Shown: positions 44,283 through 53,640, counted from the first letter of the stretch. The stretch is 64,000 bases of DNA from Sphingomonas sp. (GCF_029239295.1 NZ_JAQZBC010000016.1:1-64000); one strand, 5' to 3'. Numbers and translations: made by a program. The notes: generated by a model from the sequence alone, not told the origin.

Positions 44283-45638
44283 ATGCATCTCGTCAGCGAC
44301 CATATCATCGAGGGCCGCCATGGCCCGACCCTCGGCCAGGCCTATCCGACGCTGCCCGGCGTCGACCTCATCGACATCAAGCGCTTCACTGCCGGCCAGC
44401 CGTGGGACGATTTCCAACGCATGCGTGAAGAGGCGCCGGTGATGTGGCACCCATTGCCCAACAACGGCGTCGGCTTCTGGGCGGTCACCAGCTACGAAGG
44501 CGTGAAGCGCGTCAACGGCGATCCGGAAACGTTCAGCAGCGAGAAGGGCGGCATCCTGATGGCGCTCGGCCCGCAGGAAACGCGCCACCCGGTGCTCTTC
44601 TCCGCCTCGACCAATTCGATGATCAACCTCGACGCGCGCCCGCACCGTGAGCTGCGCCGCGAGCACATGCCCTATTTCACCGCCAGCTACATGAAGGGGC
44701 TCCGCGCACGCGTCTCGGCGGAGGTCACGCGCCTGCTCGATACGATGGCCCCGCTCGGCAAATGCGACCTGGTCGAGAAATTCTCGCAGCGGTTGCCGAT
44801 CTTCACCCTGTGCGAAATGCTCGGCGTGCCCGAGTCCGATCGCGAGCGGTTCATCGGCTGGATCCACTTCCTCGAAATGGCGCAGCAGGTGGCGACGGAA
44901 CAGGCGCAGCAGATCGCCAGCGGCGGCGAACTCAGCCCGCAGATCCTCGCCTTCATCGAGATGTTCAACAAGAACATCGCCGAGATGTTCGACTATGGCC
45001 GCCACATGCTGGCCAAGCGCCGCGCCGACCCGCAGCCGGACCTCATGAGCGCGATCGCCAATGCGATGGTGGAGGGTGAGCCCCTGCCCGATCCCTATCT
45101 CGACGGCGCGTGGCTGCTGATCGTCTTCGCCGGCAACGATACGACGCGTAACTCGATCTCCGGCGCAATGAAGCTGTTCACCGAAAATCCCGCCGAAAAG
45201 CAACGGCTTCAGGCCGATGGCAGCCTGCTGACCAATGCGGTGCACGAGATCACCCGCATGGTCTCCCCGGTCATCTACATGCGCCGCACCGCCACCCGCG
45301 ATACCGAGGTCGAGGGGCAGAAGATCGCCGAGGGGGAAAAGGTCATCATGTATTACGGCGCGGCGAACCGTGACTCGAAGATGTTCGCAGATCCCGACCG
45401 TTTCGACATCACGCGCGCCAATGCCGAAAAGAACATCGCCTTCGGCCACGGCCCGCACATCTGCATCGGCCGCATGACCGCGCAGCTGCAGCTCGAGGAA
45501 GCGTATCGCCAGATCTTCGCCCGCTTCCCGGACATCCGCTGGACGGGTGACATGGATATCGCGCCAAACAATTTCGTCCACGCCGTCCGCCGGCTGGAGG
45601 TGGAATTCACCCCCGAACGCGCGGCGCAGGCGGCCTGA
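44283..45638 (+). CDS. cytochrome P450
   Basis: Soluble bacterial P450 of 451 residues. The I-helix oxygen-binding motif LIVFAGNDTTRNS, the K-helix EITR (VHEITRMVSP) and the heme loop FGHGPHICIGRM with Cys394 as iron ligand are all intact. It resembles the bacterial group that hydroxylates terpenes, sterol side chains or alkyl chains. No ferredoxin or ferredoxin reductase gene is adjacent, so electrons must come from elsewhere. I start at the ATG at 44283, after the GST stop; the frame is open upstream but overlaps the GST gene. Confidence 0.95.
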   Translation: MHLVSDHIIEGRHGPTLGQAYPTLPGVDLIDIKRFTAGQPWDDFQRMREEAPVMWHPLPNNGVGFWAVTSYEGVKRVNGDPETFSSEKGGILMALGPQETRHPVLFSASTNSMINLDARPHRELRREHMPYFTASYMKGLRARVSAEVTRLLDTMAPLGKCDLVEKFSQRLPIFTLCEMLGVPESDRERFIGWIHFLEMAQQVATEQAQQIASGGELSPQILAFIEMFNKNIAEMFDYGRHMLAKRRADPQPDLMSAIANAMVEGEPLPDPYLDGAWLLIVFAGNDTTRNSISGAMKLFTENPAEKQRLQADGSLLTNAVHEITRMVSPVIYMRRTATRDTEVEGQKIAEGEKVIMYYGAANRDSKMFADPDRFDITRANAEKNIAFGHGPHICIGRMTAQLQLEEAYRQIFARFPDIRWTGDMDIAPNNFVHAVRRLEVEFTPERAAQAA

Positions 45639-46018
45639 TGGCCGGCGGCAGCGCTGCGGCGGGCGCGCCGCGCTGGGTAAGCCTGTGGTTCCGGGGCGCG
45701 GCGATCTTCGGCCTCGTCGCGCTGCTGCCGCAATATCTCCTGCCGCAACCGACGGGCGCGGAGCTGGTTGCTTACGGCTTCATCGGTACTGCCGCCGCCT
45801 TCCAGCTCGTCTTCTGGGTGATCGGCAGCGATCCGGTCCGCTACCGCGCGCTCATGCTGCCCTCGGTGGCGGAAAAGCTGGCGTTCGGCGTGCCCGCGGT
45901 GCTGCTGTTCGCCAGCGGCAAGGTGCCCGCGCCCGTGCTGCTGTTCGGCGCGATCGACCTCCTCCTCGGATTGGGCTTCTTCCTCGCTTGGCGTGCCATA
46001 CCAGCCCATCGCGCCTGA
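45638..46018 (+). CDS. small integral membrane protein, 126 aa
   Basis: Protein of 126 residues with four hydrophobic stretches (about 17-33, 42-62, 73-92 and 99-118), probably four membrane spans with short loops. The first base of its ATG is the last base of the P450 stop, so translation is coupled. I recognise no named family. Its position suggests it belongs to the GST-P450 unit, but a role such as anchoring or transport is speculation. Confidence 0.75.
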   Translation: MAGGSAAAGAPRWVSLWFRGAAIFGLVALLPQYLLPQPTGAELVAYGFIGTAAAFQLVFWVIGSDPVRYRALMLPSVAEKLAFGVPAVLLFASGKVPAPVLLFGAIDLLLGLGFFLAWRAIPAHRA

Positions 46019-46101
46019 AATAGGGATTACGCCGGCTTGACGGCGGGGGCCGGCGCTCTCCACCCTCGCGCATACGTGTGAGGATCACTAGTTAGGCGCC
46101 A

Positions 46102-48672
46102 ATGCAGCTTGTAATTGTCGAATCGCCCGCAAAGGCGAAGACCATCGAAAAATACCTCGGTTCCGATTATCGCGTTCTCGCGAGCTACGGCCATGTTCGC
46201 GATCTGCCGGCGAAGGACGGCTCGGTCGATCCCGACGCCGGCTTTGCGATGGAATGGGAAAATTATGCCGACAAGGCCAAGCAGCTGAAGGCGATTGCCG
46301 ATCTGGCGAAGGGCGCGGATCGTCTGATCCTCGCCACCGACCCTGATCGCGAGGGGGAAGCGATCAGCTGGCACGTCCAGGAAGTACTGGCGAAGCGCAA
46401 GGCGCTGCCCAAGGACGTTCAGCGCGTCACCTTCAACGCCATCACCAAGGCCGCGGTGACGACCGCGATGGCGAACCCGCGCGAACTCGATACCGATCTG
46501 ATCGACGCATACCGCGCCCGCCGCGCGCTCGATTATCTCGTCGGTTTCACGCTCTCGCCGGTGCTGTGGCGCAAGCTGCCCGGCGCCAAGTCCGCCGGCC
46601 GCGTCCAGTCGGTCGCGCTTCGCCTGATCGTCGATCGCGAGCGTGAGATCGAGGCGTTCCGTGCGCAGGAATACTGGTCCGTCACTGCCGCCATGGAGAA
46701 GGACGGCACGCCCTTCACCGCGCGGCTGGTGCAATGGGAGGGCAAGAAGCTCGATCGCCTGTCGATCGGCAATGAAGGCGATGCGCTAAAGGCCAAGGCA
46801 GCGGTCGAGGCCGGTCGCTTCACCGTCGAACGGGTCGAGACCAAGCCCGCCACCCGCAATCCGCCGCCGCCCTTCACCACCTCGACGTTGCAGCAGGAGG
46901 CAGCGCGCAAGCTCGGCTTCTCCGCCGATCACACGATGCGGATCGCGCAGCAGCTCTACGAGGATGGCGCGATCACCTATATGCGTACCGATGGCGTGCA
47001 GATGGACGGCAGCGCCATTGATGCCGCGCGCGGTGCGATCGCCAACCGCTATGACGCGAGCTACGTGCCGGACAAGCCGCGCCAGTATCAGACCAAGGCG
47101 AAGAACGCGCAGGAAGCGCACGAGGCGATCCGCCCGACCGACTTCTCGCGCGACAAGGTCGGTTCGGGCGACCATGCGCGGCTGTACGATCTGGTGTGGA
47201 AGCGCGCGCTTGCCAGCCAGATGGCTTCCGCCCGCATGGAGCGCACCACGGTCGACATGGCCGACGGCACCGGCCGCAACATGCTGCGCGCGACCGGCCA
47301 GGTCGTCCTCTTCCCCGGCTATCTCGCGCTCTACGAAGAGGGGCAGGACGACAGCACGGACGAGGATGCCAAGCGCCTGCCACGGATGCGCGATGGCGAT
47401 TCGCCGGCCAAGAAGAGCGTCGACGCCGAACAGCATTTCACCCAGCCGCCGCCACGTTTCTCCGAAGCCTCGCTGGTCAAGCGGATGGAGGAACTCGGCA
47501 TCGGCCGTCCCTCCACCTACGCCTCGATCATCAAGACGCTGAAAGACCGCGCCTATGTGCGGGTCGAAAAGAACCGCTTCTTCGCCGAGGAGAGCGGACG
47601 GCTCGTGACGGCGTTCCTGGAACGCTTCTTCGAACGCTACGTCGGCTATGATTACACCGCCGAGTTGGAAGAGGAGCTGGACGACGTCTCCGGCGGCCGC
47701 GCGCAATGGCAGGCGGTGCTCGAAAGCTTCTGGCGCGATTTCAAGCCGCGCACGACGGAGGTGATGGAGTTCAAGCCGAGCGAAGTCACCGAACAGCTCG
47801 ACGCCTTCCTCGCACCCTATCTCTTCCCCGAGCGCGCTGACGGCAGCGACGCGCGCCTGTGCCCCAATTGCACCACCGGCAAGCTCGCCTTGCGCGGCGG
47901 GAAGTTCGGCGCGTTCATCGCCTGCTCCAATTACCCGGAATGCAAATACACCCGCCGTTTCGCACAGCCGGGTGGCGAGGCGGGCGACAGCGGCGAGCCG
48001 GAGCAGCTCGGCCAGGATCCGGAAACCGGCCTGCCGGTGGAGCGCAAGTCGGGGCGGTTCGGTCCCTATATCCAGCTGGGCGAGGGCAAGGACGCGAAGC
48101 GCGCCTCGATCCCCAAGGACGTGGGCGAGCTCGATCTGGAGATGGCGCTGAAGCTCCTCAGCCTGCCGCGTACGATCGGCCAGCACCCCGAAACGGGCAA
48201 GGACATCGTCGCCTCGATCGGTCGCTACGGCCCCTATCTGCAGCATGACGGCAAATACGCCCGGCTGACGAGCACCGCCGACGTGTTCGAAACCGGCATG
48301 AACGCTGCCGTCGTGAAGCTCGCTGAGGCCGCCGCCGGTGGCGGCCGCCCGCAGCGTGGCTCGCGTGAGCCGCTGAAGGTTCTGGGCAAGCACCCGCGCA
48401 CGGAGGCGGAGATCAAGCTGATGGAGGGGCGCTACGGCCCCTATGTCACCGACGGCGAGACCAACGCCACGCTGCCCAAGACGATCGCGCCCGACGCGCT
48501 GACGCTGGAGGAAGCCGCGCAGCTGATCGACGCACGCGCCGCCATGCCAAGCAAGGGCAAGACGAAGAAGAAGGCACCGGCCAAGAAGGCTGCCCCGAAG
48601 AAAGCGGCGGACGCACCGAAAAAAGCGGCCGCAAAGAAGCCTGCTGCCAAGAAAGAAGCCGCCGCGAAGTAA
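46102..48672 (+). CDS. topA: DNA topoisomerase I
   Basis: Type IA topoisomerase of 856 residues that relaxes negative supercoils. The Toprim domain starts LVIVESPAKAKTIEKYLG and has DPDREGEAISWHV; the active Tyr293 is in AITYMRTDGVQ; a four-Cys zinc ribbon begins at Cys587 (CPNC ... CSNYPEC). Three C-terminal repeats follow with the pattern GRFGPY / GRYGPY, and the protein ends in a Lys/Ala-rich tail of about 45 residues typical of alphaproteobacterial TopA. Length is normal. The upstream neighbour dprA, common in relatives, is absent. Confidence 0.98.
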   Translation: MQLVIVESPAKAKTIEKYLGSDYRVLASYGHVRDLPAKDGSVDPDAGFAMEWENYADKAKQLKAIADLAKGADRLILATDPDREGEAISWHVQEVLAKRKALPKDVQRVTFNAITKAAVTTAMANPRELDTDLIDAYRARRALDYLVGFTLSPVLWRKLPGAKSAGRVQSVALRLIVDREREIEAFRAQEYWSVTAAMEKDGTPFTARLVQWEGKKLDRLSIGNEGDALKAKAAVEAGRFTVERVETKPATRNPPPPFTTSTLQQEAARKLGFSADHTMRIAQQLYEDGAITYMRTDGVQMDGSAIDAARGAIANRYDASYVPDKPRQYQTKAKNAQEAHEAIRPTDFSRDKVGSGDHARLYDLVWKRALASQMASARMERTTVDMADGTGRNMLRATGQVVLFPGYLALYEEGQDDSTDEDAKRLPRMRDGDSPAKKSVDAEQHFTQPPPRFSEASLVKRMEELGIGRPSTYASIIKTLKDRAYVRVEKNRFFAEESGRLVTAFLERFFERYVGYDYTAELEEELDDVSGGRAQWQAVLESFWRDFKPRTTEVMEFKPSEVTEQLDAFLAPYLFPERADGSDARLCPNCTTGKLALRGGKFGAFIACSNYPECKYTRRFAQPGGEAGDSGEPEQLGQDPETGLPVERKSGRFGPYIQLGEGKDAKRASIPKDVGELDLEMALKLLSLPRTIGQHPETGKDIVASIGRYGPYLQHDGKYARLTSTADVFETGMNAAVVKLAEAAAGGGRPQRGSREPLKVLGKHPRTEAEIKLMEGRYGPYVTDGETNATLPKTIAPDALTLEEAAQLIDARAAMPSKGKTKKKAPAKKAAPKKAADAPKKAAAKKPAAKKEAAAK

Positions 48673-48816
48673 CGGCGCCGGATCACTACGTCGCGTCGTC
48701 CTTCCTCTTATGGGGAGGTCGACGCCGACCGGCCGCTGATCGCCAGCTAACCTCACGATCTTTGACAGGAGGCCGCATCCACTTGCGTTGCCCCCTGCGG
48801 CTGATACGCTTCGTCC

Positions 48817-49797
48817 ATGGAGGATCGGATCGGCTGGCTCGATATGGCGCGCGCGATCGGGATCGTCGCGGTGGTACTGGGTCATTCCACCAGCTACCCG
48901 CTGCTGTGGTCGGCGATGTTCCACTTCCACATGCCGCTGTTCTTCATGATGTCCGGCATGGTCTTTGGCGCCCCCGCGCCCGCTCTTCTGGCCCGTCGCC
49001 GCATCGCGACGCTCCTCCTGCCCTATGCGGCCTGGCTGCTCGTCGTCGCGCTCGCAGACATCGCGATCGGTGCCCTGCCGGGTCACTCGGCGCATCTCCC
49101 GTGGGGCGAGCCAGCGGTCGCCCTCACCCGCTTGCTGCTCGGCGGCACGTTCCTGGTCGAACCTTTCGGCATCTTCTGGTTCGTGACCTGCCTCTTCCTC
49201 GTCCAGATCATCGCAGCCCTGCTACTGTTCCATCATGCGCAATGGCTGCCTCTTGTCACCGCCGCATCGGTTGTCGCCGCCCTGGTGATGCCCCGCCTGC
49301 CCAATCCTTGGGGCATCATCAGCGTCCCGCTGGCGCTGTTCTTTTTCCTGATGGGCATCCTCCACCGCCGGCACACCGACCGGCTCGGCGTGCGGTTGAC
49401 GATGCTGGCCGGTGCCCTCGCGCCGCTCGCGCTTCTATCGCGTCCGCTGGACCTCAAAGTCGCCGACGCAGGGACACCTGTGCTCAGCGTGCTGGCCGCG
49501 CTTGGCTTGTGTCATTTGGTTCTGGCGGGCGCGCGGCAACTGCCGCGATGGCCGGTGGTAGAGGTGCTCGGCCGCGCCAGCCTCGTCATCATGTATGTCC
49601 ATCTCACGATCTTCTACGCGCTCCGCGGCACGATCGGCGTACCGCTGCTCGTCCTGCTGTCGCTGGCGACCGGCGCGGGTCTATGGATGTTGCTGGACAG
49701 GTTCGACGTGACCCGAACGTTAATGCTGGGGCAGCAGCGGCCGCGCGAGGCTGACCGGAGGCCGTTCCTGCGCCGCTTCCGCCACAAGAGTGCGTAA
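48817..49797 (+). CDS. acyltransferase 3 family membrane protein (fucose 4-O-acetylase-like)
   Basis: Protein of 326 residues with about ten membrane spans. The start RIGWLDMARAIGIVAVVLGHS carries the catalytic-type His and the FHFHMPLFFMMSGMVFG motif of acyltransferase family 3. Such proteins add acetyl or other acyl groups to exported sugars, for example in capsule or O-antigen. The last 78 bases overlap the end of the convergent glycosyltransferase gene, in a charged Arg-rich tail. A TTGACA lies at 48762, but no good -10 follows. Confidence 0.85.
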   Translation: MEDRIGWLDMARAIGIVAVVLGHSTSYPLLWSAMFHFHMPLFFMMSGMVFGAPAPALLARRRIATLLLPYAAWLLVVALADIAIGALPGHSAHLPWGEPAVALTRLLLGGTFLVEPFGIFWFVTCLFLVQIIAALLLFHHAQWLPLVTAASVVAALVMPRLPNPWGIISVPLALFFFLMGILHRRHTDRLGVRLTMLAGALAPLALLSRPLDLKVADAGTPVLSVLAALGLCHLVLAGARQLPRWPVVEVLGRASLVIMYVHLTIFYALRGTIGVPLLVLLSLATGAGLWMLLDRFDVTRTLMLGQQRPREADRRPFLRRFRHKSA

Positions 49798-51009
49798 ATC
49801 CCGGCCAAACGCATCCAATATCGCGTCCCTGTTCCAGCGCTCCCGCGCAAGCCGCCGACCCTCCAGCCCCATCGCCGCGCACCGCTCCGGGTCGTCGAGC
49901 AACTGCTCGATCGCATCGGCGAGCGCGGCGGCATCGTGCGGCGGCGTGATGAGCCCAGCCCCGAACAGCTCGCCCGCTATCCCGGTCCCCTCCTCCGCCG
50001 TCGCGATCACCGGCCGCCCGGAGGCCAGCATGTTCGGCAGCTTCGACGGTAGGACGAGATCAGCAGCGCCCGCAATTTGTGGCAGGATGTGCACGGTCGC
50101 GAGCGCGAGCAGTTCAGGAAGCCGCTCGATCGGCTGAAGATCGCGGATCAGAATACCGCTCCCCTGCGCGGCATCCTCAAGCGCTGCGCGATTCGCGCCG
50201 TTGCCGCAGATAACGAACTGAATATCACCGCGGTGAGCGCACCGGTGAGCCGTCTCGACGACGATCTCAACACCCTGTTTTGCAGCGATGTTTCCGGAAT
50301 AAAGCACGACGTGAGGCCGGTTGATCCCCCATTCCTGCCGGTACGAGGATTCCCCGTGCTCGCGGCAGGCGATCGCCGGATCCGCCCAGTTCCTGAACTC
50401 GCGGATGTCCTGCGCAACAATCTGCTTTGCGGCGAGCCGCGCGCACATTGCGGGCGAGATGCTGCTGACGCGATCGCCGCTCAACGCCCAGCGTTCGACG
50501 ATCCGCAGCAATGTTGCACTGAACCTGCCGCCCGGCAGCAAACCGGTAGCTTGCGCCACGTCCACCTCAAGATCCTGGACATGGATCCACAGCGGGCGCC
50601 GGATGCAGACAGCGAAGACCCGCGCGACGATCGTCGACATGAGAGAGGGCGCAATCGCGACGATGACATCCGGCCGACGTTGCCGACACGCCCGATACGA
50701 CGCGCGCACCGCCAGCATGGCAAAGCTGAGATGGTGGAGAGCGCGAAGCCAGCCGCGGGGGACTAACGGGACGAAGTGGGGAAGGCGGGTCACCTCGACG
50801 CCCTCTTCACAGCCATGCGTCACGCCGCGGCGCGCATACCCCTTCATCACAGCCCAATGTGGATAGCTGGGCACCCCACAAATCACCCGAACATGATGAT
50901 CAGATGCCGCGAGCATCTGCGCCATGCCCGTAGTATAAGGCGCGATGCCGACGGGCTCGGGTGCGTAATTGTGGCCCAAGATTAGGATATCGAGCGGCTG
51001 CTCGGTCAT
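49720..51009 (-). CDS. WcaI/WbuB-like group 4 glycosyltransferase
   Basis: GT-B glycosyltransferase of 429 residues. The N-terminal ILGHNYAPEPVGIAPYTTGM and CGVPSYPHWAVMKGYARRG are characteristic of the WcaI/WbuB branch of exopolysaccharide synthesis, and the C-terminal domain has VLYSGNIAAKQGVEIVVETA and the SKLPNMLASGRPVIATAEEG donor-sugar region. A His-Val-Gln-Asp segment (LWIHVQDLEVDVAQA) also fits the group. It probably adds a sugar to a lipid-linked repeat unit. The gene is alone; its end overlaps the acyltransferase gene, which might modify the same glycan. Confidence 0.9.
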   Translation of the reverse strand: MTEQPLDILILGHNYAPEPVGIAPYTTGMAQMLAASDHHVRVICGVPSYPHWAVMKGYARRGVTHGCEEGVEVTRLPHFVPLVPRGWLRALHHLSFAMLAVRASYRACRQRRPDVIVAIAPSLMSTIVARVFAVCIRRPLWIHVQDLEVDVAQATGLLPGGRFSATLLRIVERWALSGDRVSSISPAMCARLAAKQIVAQDIREFRNWADPAIACREHGESSYRQEWGINRPHVVLYSGNIAAKQGVEIVVETAHRCAHRGDIQFVICGNGANRAALEDAAQGSGILIRDLQPIERLPELLALATVHILPQIAGAADLVLPSKLPNMLASGRPVIATAEEGTGIAGELFGAGLITPPHDAAALADAIEQLLDDPERCAAMGLEGRRLARERWNRDAILDAFGRDLRTLVAEAAQERPPVSLARPLLPQH

Positions 51010-51202
51010 CGTGAGTAGTCAATCAGGCGACCCAAATACTGGCTCCCCGTTGATGACGAATCGCACCTATTTCCCGTCGTGTCGCCCCCCGGCCTGCATT
51101 TCGGCAGGGGCAAGCTTCACCGAGCGGCGGGAAATGTCCAGAAGGGATTAACTATATTTGTCCGAGGCGGGTCACGATGATGAACCCGTCCGCCGCGCTG
51201 TT

Positions 51203-51814
51203 CTAGAACTTTGGCCCGGCTACAGCACGCACCGCACGCTTCGGCTTTTCATCAATCAACTTCGCGATCGCTGGGGATCGCGAGTCCGCATGGGCGTAGT
51301 CGCGCGCCGACATCCCGGCGACATTGTCGGTCTGGTCGGGGTTGGCGCCGGCAGCGAGAAGGGCACGCACCAGCGGAAGATCGCGCTTTTGAACCGCGCG
51401 GATCAACGGCGTTTCACCGCCGCCGTTGCCAAGGTTAGGGTTGGCCTTGTTGGCGGTCAGCACATCGACGATCGCGTTCTGACCATATTGGACAGCCAGG
51501 ATCAGCGGCGTGTCGCCGCGGCCATCACGCATGTTGGGATCGGCGCCACGCTGCAGCAGGAAGCGCAGGTACGTCGAGTCGCCGCGCTTCACCACGATGT
51601 GCAACGCCCCTTCGCCGGTCGTTACGTCGCGCGCGTTGACGATACGCTGCCCGGGCTGGTCGAGCATCTTCACCACCGCGTCCCCGTCAGCTTTGCGGAC
51701 CGCCTCCAGGAACTTGTAGCCCTGCGACTGCTGCTGGGCAGCGGCCGGCACGGCGGCGGTGATCAGGAGGGGAACGAGCAGGCGACGCAGCGTCTTCACA
51801 GGTAGAAGGTCCAT
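51203..51814 (-). CDS. secreted ankyrin-repeat protein
   Basis: Protein of 203 residues with a signal peptide (LRRLLVPLLITAAVPAAAQ, cut likely before QQS) and about four ankyrin repeats: GALHIVVKRGDSTYLRFLLQ, DTPLILAVQYGQNAIVDVL, ETPLIRAVQKRDLPLVRALL and a weaker last one. Ankyrin repeats bind other proteins; here this would be in the periplasm. The partner is unknown. The start could also be a GTG five codons inside. It is divergent from the SCO gene, 46 bases apart. Confidence 0.88.
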   Translation of the reverse strand: MDLLPVKTLRRLLVPLLITAAVPAAAQQQSQGYKFLEAVRKADGDAVVKMLDQPGQRIVNARDVTTGEGALHIVVKRGDSTYLRFLLQRGADPNMRDGRGDTPLILAVQYGQNAIVDVLTANKANPNLGNGGGETPLIRAVQKRDLPLVRALLAAGANPDQTDNVAGMSARDYAHADSRSPAIAKLIDEKPKRAVRAVAGPKF

Positions 51815-51860
51815 CCGATGGTTGCGATCGGCGCCTTAACAGATCAAGGCTGGCGATGCC

Positions 51861-52442
51861 ATGAACGTCCGACTTCTCATCAGCCTAGCTCCCCTCGCCC
51901 TGCTTGCTTGCTCACCCGCGGCCACACCTGCCCGACCGCCGCTGGAGGGTGCGCGGATCGGCGGGCCAATGAAGCTGATCGATCAGGACGGGAAGCCGTT
52001 CAGCGATCAGGCACTGTCGGGCAAATACCGGATCGTGTACTTCGGCTACACCTTCTGCCCCGACGTATGCCCCGTCGACGTGCAGAACATCGCCGCCGGG
52101 CTGAAGCTGCTGGAACGGAGCGATCCAGCATTGGCGGCCAGGATCGTGCCGGTGTTCATCACGATCGACCCGGAACGCGATACCCCCGCAGTGCTCAAGC
52201 AGTTCGTCTCCGCCTTCCATCCGCGGATGATCGGCCTCACTGGAACGCCGGACCAGATTGCCGCGATCGCAAAGGATTACGCGATTTTCTACCAGCGTGG
52301 TAAGGGGACGTCAGGCGGCTATCTGATGGATCACAGCCGCCAGGCCTATCTGATGTCGCCTGACGGCAAGCCGCTCGCGCTGCTGCCGCAGGAGGGACCG
52401 CCGCAGGCCGTTGCCGATGAGATCAAACGCTGGGCTGAATGA
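51861..52442 (+). CDS. SCO1/SenC-family copper lipoprotein
   Basis: Lipoprotein of 193 residues (signal with lipobox LLAC, Cys17) with a thioredoxin-like SCO domain. The copper site is complete: Cys66 and Cys70 in FGYTFCPDVCPVD and His158 in LMDHSR. SCO proteins help load the CuA centre of cytochrome oxidase or control periplasmic redox. No oxidase subunit gene is near. Its stop overlaps the start of the YcgN-like gene (ATGA), starting a three-gene overlapping unit. Confidence 0.93.
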   Translation: MNVRLLISLAPLALLACSPAATPARPPLEGARIGGPMKLIDQDGKPFSDQALSGKYRIVYFGYTFCPDVCPVDVQNIAAGLKLLERSDPALAARIVPVFITIDPERDTPAVLKQFVSAFHPRMIGLTGTPDQIAAIAKDYAIFYQRGKGTSGGYLMDHSRQAYLMSPDGKPLALLPQEGPPQAVADEIKRWAE

Positions 52443-52870
52443 CGCGCTTCTGGGAAGATACACCGCTCGAGAAACTCGACCGCGCGCAATGGGAGGCGTT
52501 GTGCGACGGGTGCGGGAAATGCTGCCTGCACAAGCTTGAGGATGAGGAGACGAACGAGCTCTTCCCGACCAACGTCGCGTGCCGCCTGCTCGATCGACGC
52601 AGCGGCTTTTGCTCCAACTACAAGCATCGCCACGCCTATGTGTCGGAGTGCGTCCGTCTATCGATGCGCAACGTCGATATGATTGAGTGGCTGCCCTCCA
52701 CCTGTGCCTATCGCCTCCGATTGCATGGTGAGCAGCTTCCCGAGTGGCATTATCTTGTTTCCGGTGATCGCGAGGCCGTTCACCGCGCAGGCGAGTCAGT
52801 GCGCGGCTGGACCATCAGCGAAGACGACGCGGGCGAACTGGAATATCACATGGTCGACCGCACGCTGTGA
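52439..52870 (+). CDS. YcgN-family cysteine cluster protein (UPF0260)
   Basis: Protein of 143 residues with the conserved cysteine cluster CDGCGKCCLHKLEDEETNEL near residues 22-41, and further Cys at CRLLD, FCSNY, SECVRL and STCAYR. The pattern fits the UPF0260/YkgJ group, thought to bind zinc or an iron-sulfur cluster; the function is not established. Four-base overlaps with both neighbours (ATGA before, GTGA after) tie it to the SCO and YgjP-like genes. Confidence 0.93.
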   Translation: MTRFWEDTPLEKLDRAQWEALCDGCGKCCLHKLEDEETNELFPTNVACRLLDRRSGFCSNYKHRHAYVSECVRLSMRNVDMIEWLPSTCAYRLRLHGEQLPEWHYLVSGDREAVHRAGESVRGWTISEDDAGELEYHMVDRTL

Positions 52871-53640
52871 GCGGTCCGTCTCGGCCGATGGCGCCGGGAC
52901 ATTTGGGTCCTGCCGCCAACCTCACCATTGCTGACACCGACCCGTATACGACGCCAGCCGACGTAATCGATGTGGTCCGCCACCCCACCGCCCGCCGCGT
53001 GAAGCTGAGCTTCGATCCCTTGAGCGGCCGTGTCCGCCTCACGATCCCGAAGCGGGCGTCGGCGACAAAGGCGCTGTCCTGGGCCGCGCAATATGGCGAA
53101 TGGATCGCCGCTCAGCGCGAGCGCCTGCCCCAGGCCCGCCCGTTTGTGGATGGCGCGCAGATCCCATTCGGAGGTGGCCTTCTCACGATCGCATGGCAGC
53201 CGGGCGCCTCGCGGATTGTTAGGCGAGAGGGCGATAGCTTGACGCTCTCGGGGCCGGCTGAGACAGTCGCTCGGCGGGTGGAGGCATGGCTGCGCCGGGA
53301 GGCGCTGTCGCTTCTGGAGAGCGACACGCGCTTTTATGCGGATCGTGCCGGCGTCACCGTCGAGCGGATCTCGATCGGTGATCCGCGCGGCCGCTGGGGA
53401 AGCTGCACCACCGCCGGTGCGATCCGTTATAGCTGGCGCCTGGCGCTGGCGCCCGTTGCCGTTCGACGCGCGACGGCCGCGCACGAAGTGGCGCATCGCA
53501 TTCATATGGATCATTCGCCGGCATTTCATGCGCTGGTCGAGCGACTGTATGGCAGCGACCCGACGCCTCACCGCCGATGGCTACGCACCCACGGCGCCAC
53601 GCTTCACTGGTACGGGCGGTCCTCGGCCGGAGGCGGCTGA
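52867..53640 (+). CDS. YgjP-like M48-type metallopeptidase (DUF45)
   Basis: Protein of 257 residues of the YgjP/DUF45 family. The zinc site HEVAHRIHMDHSPAFHALV (His-Glu-x-x-His and a later His) and the upstream RWGSCTTAGAIRYSWRL are the family's hallmarks. It is predicted to be a cytoplasmic metallopeptidase similar to SprT/wss-type domains; the target is unknown. The GTG start overlaps the preceding stop (GTGA). The last 37 bases overlap the end of the convergent PBP1A gene. Confidence 0.92.
   Translation: MSGPSRPMAPGHLGPAANLTIADTDPYTTPADVIDVVRHPTARRVKLSFDPLSGRVRLTIPKRASATKALSWAAQYGEWIAAQRERLPQARPFVDGAQIPFGGGLLTIAWQPGASRIVRREGDSLTLSGPAETVARRVEAWLRREALSLLESDTRFYADRAGVTVERISIGDPRGRWGSCTTAGAIRYSWRLALAPVAVRRATAAHEVAHRIHMDHSPAFHALVERLYGSDPTPHRRWLRTHGATLHWYGRSSAGGG

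Noticed and set aside
48762..48790. TTGACA before the acyltransferase gene as a promoter.
   Set aside because: No acceptable -10 sequence at 16-18 bases spacing.
46786..49095. A 769-codon minus-strand frame opposite topA.
   Set aside because: Antisense of topA's biased codons; no recognisable domain.
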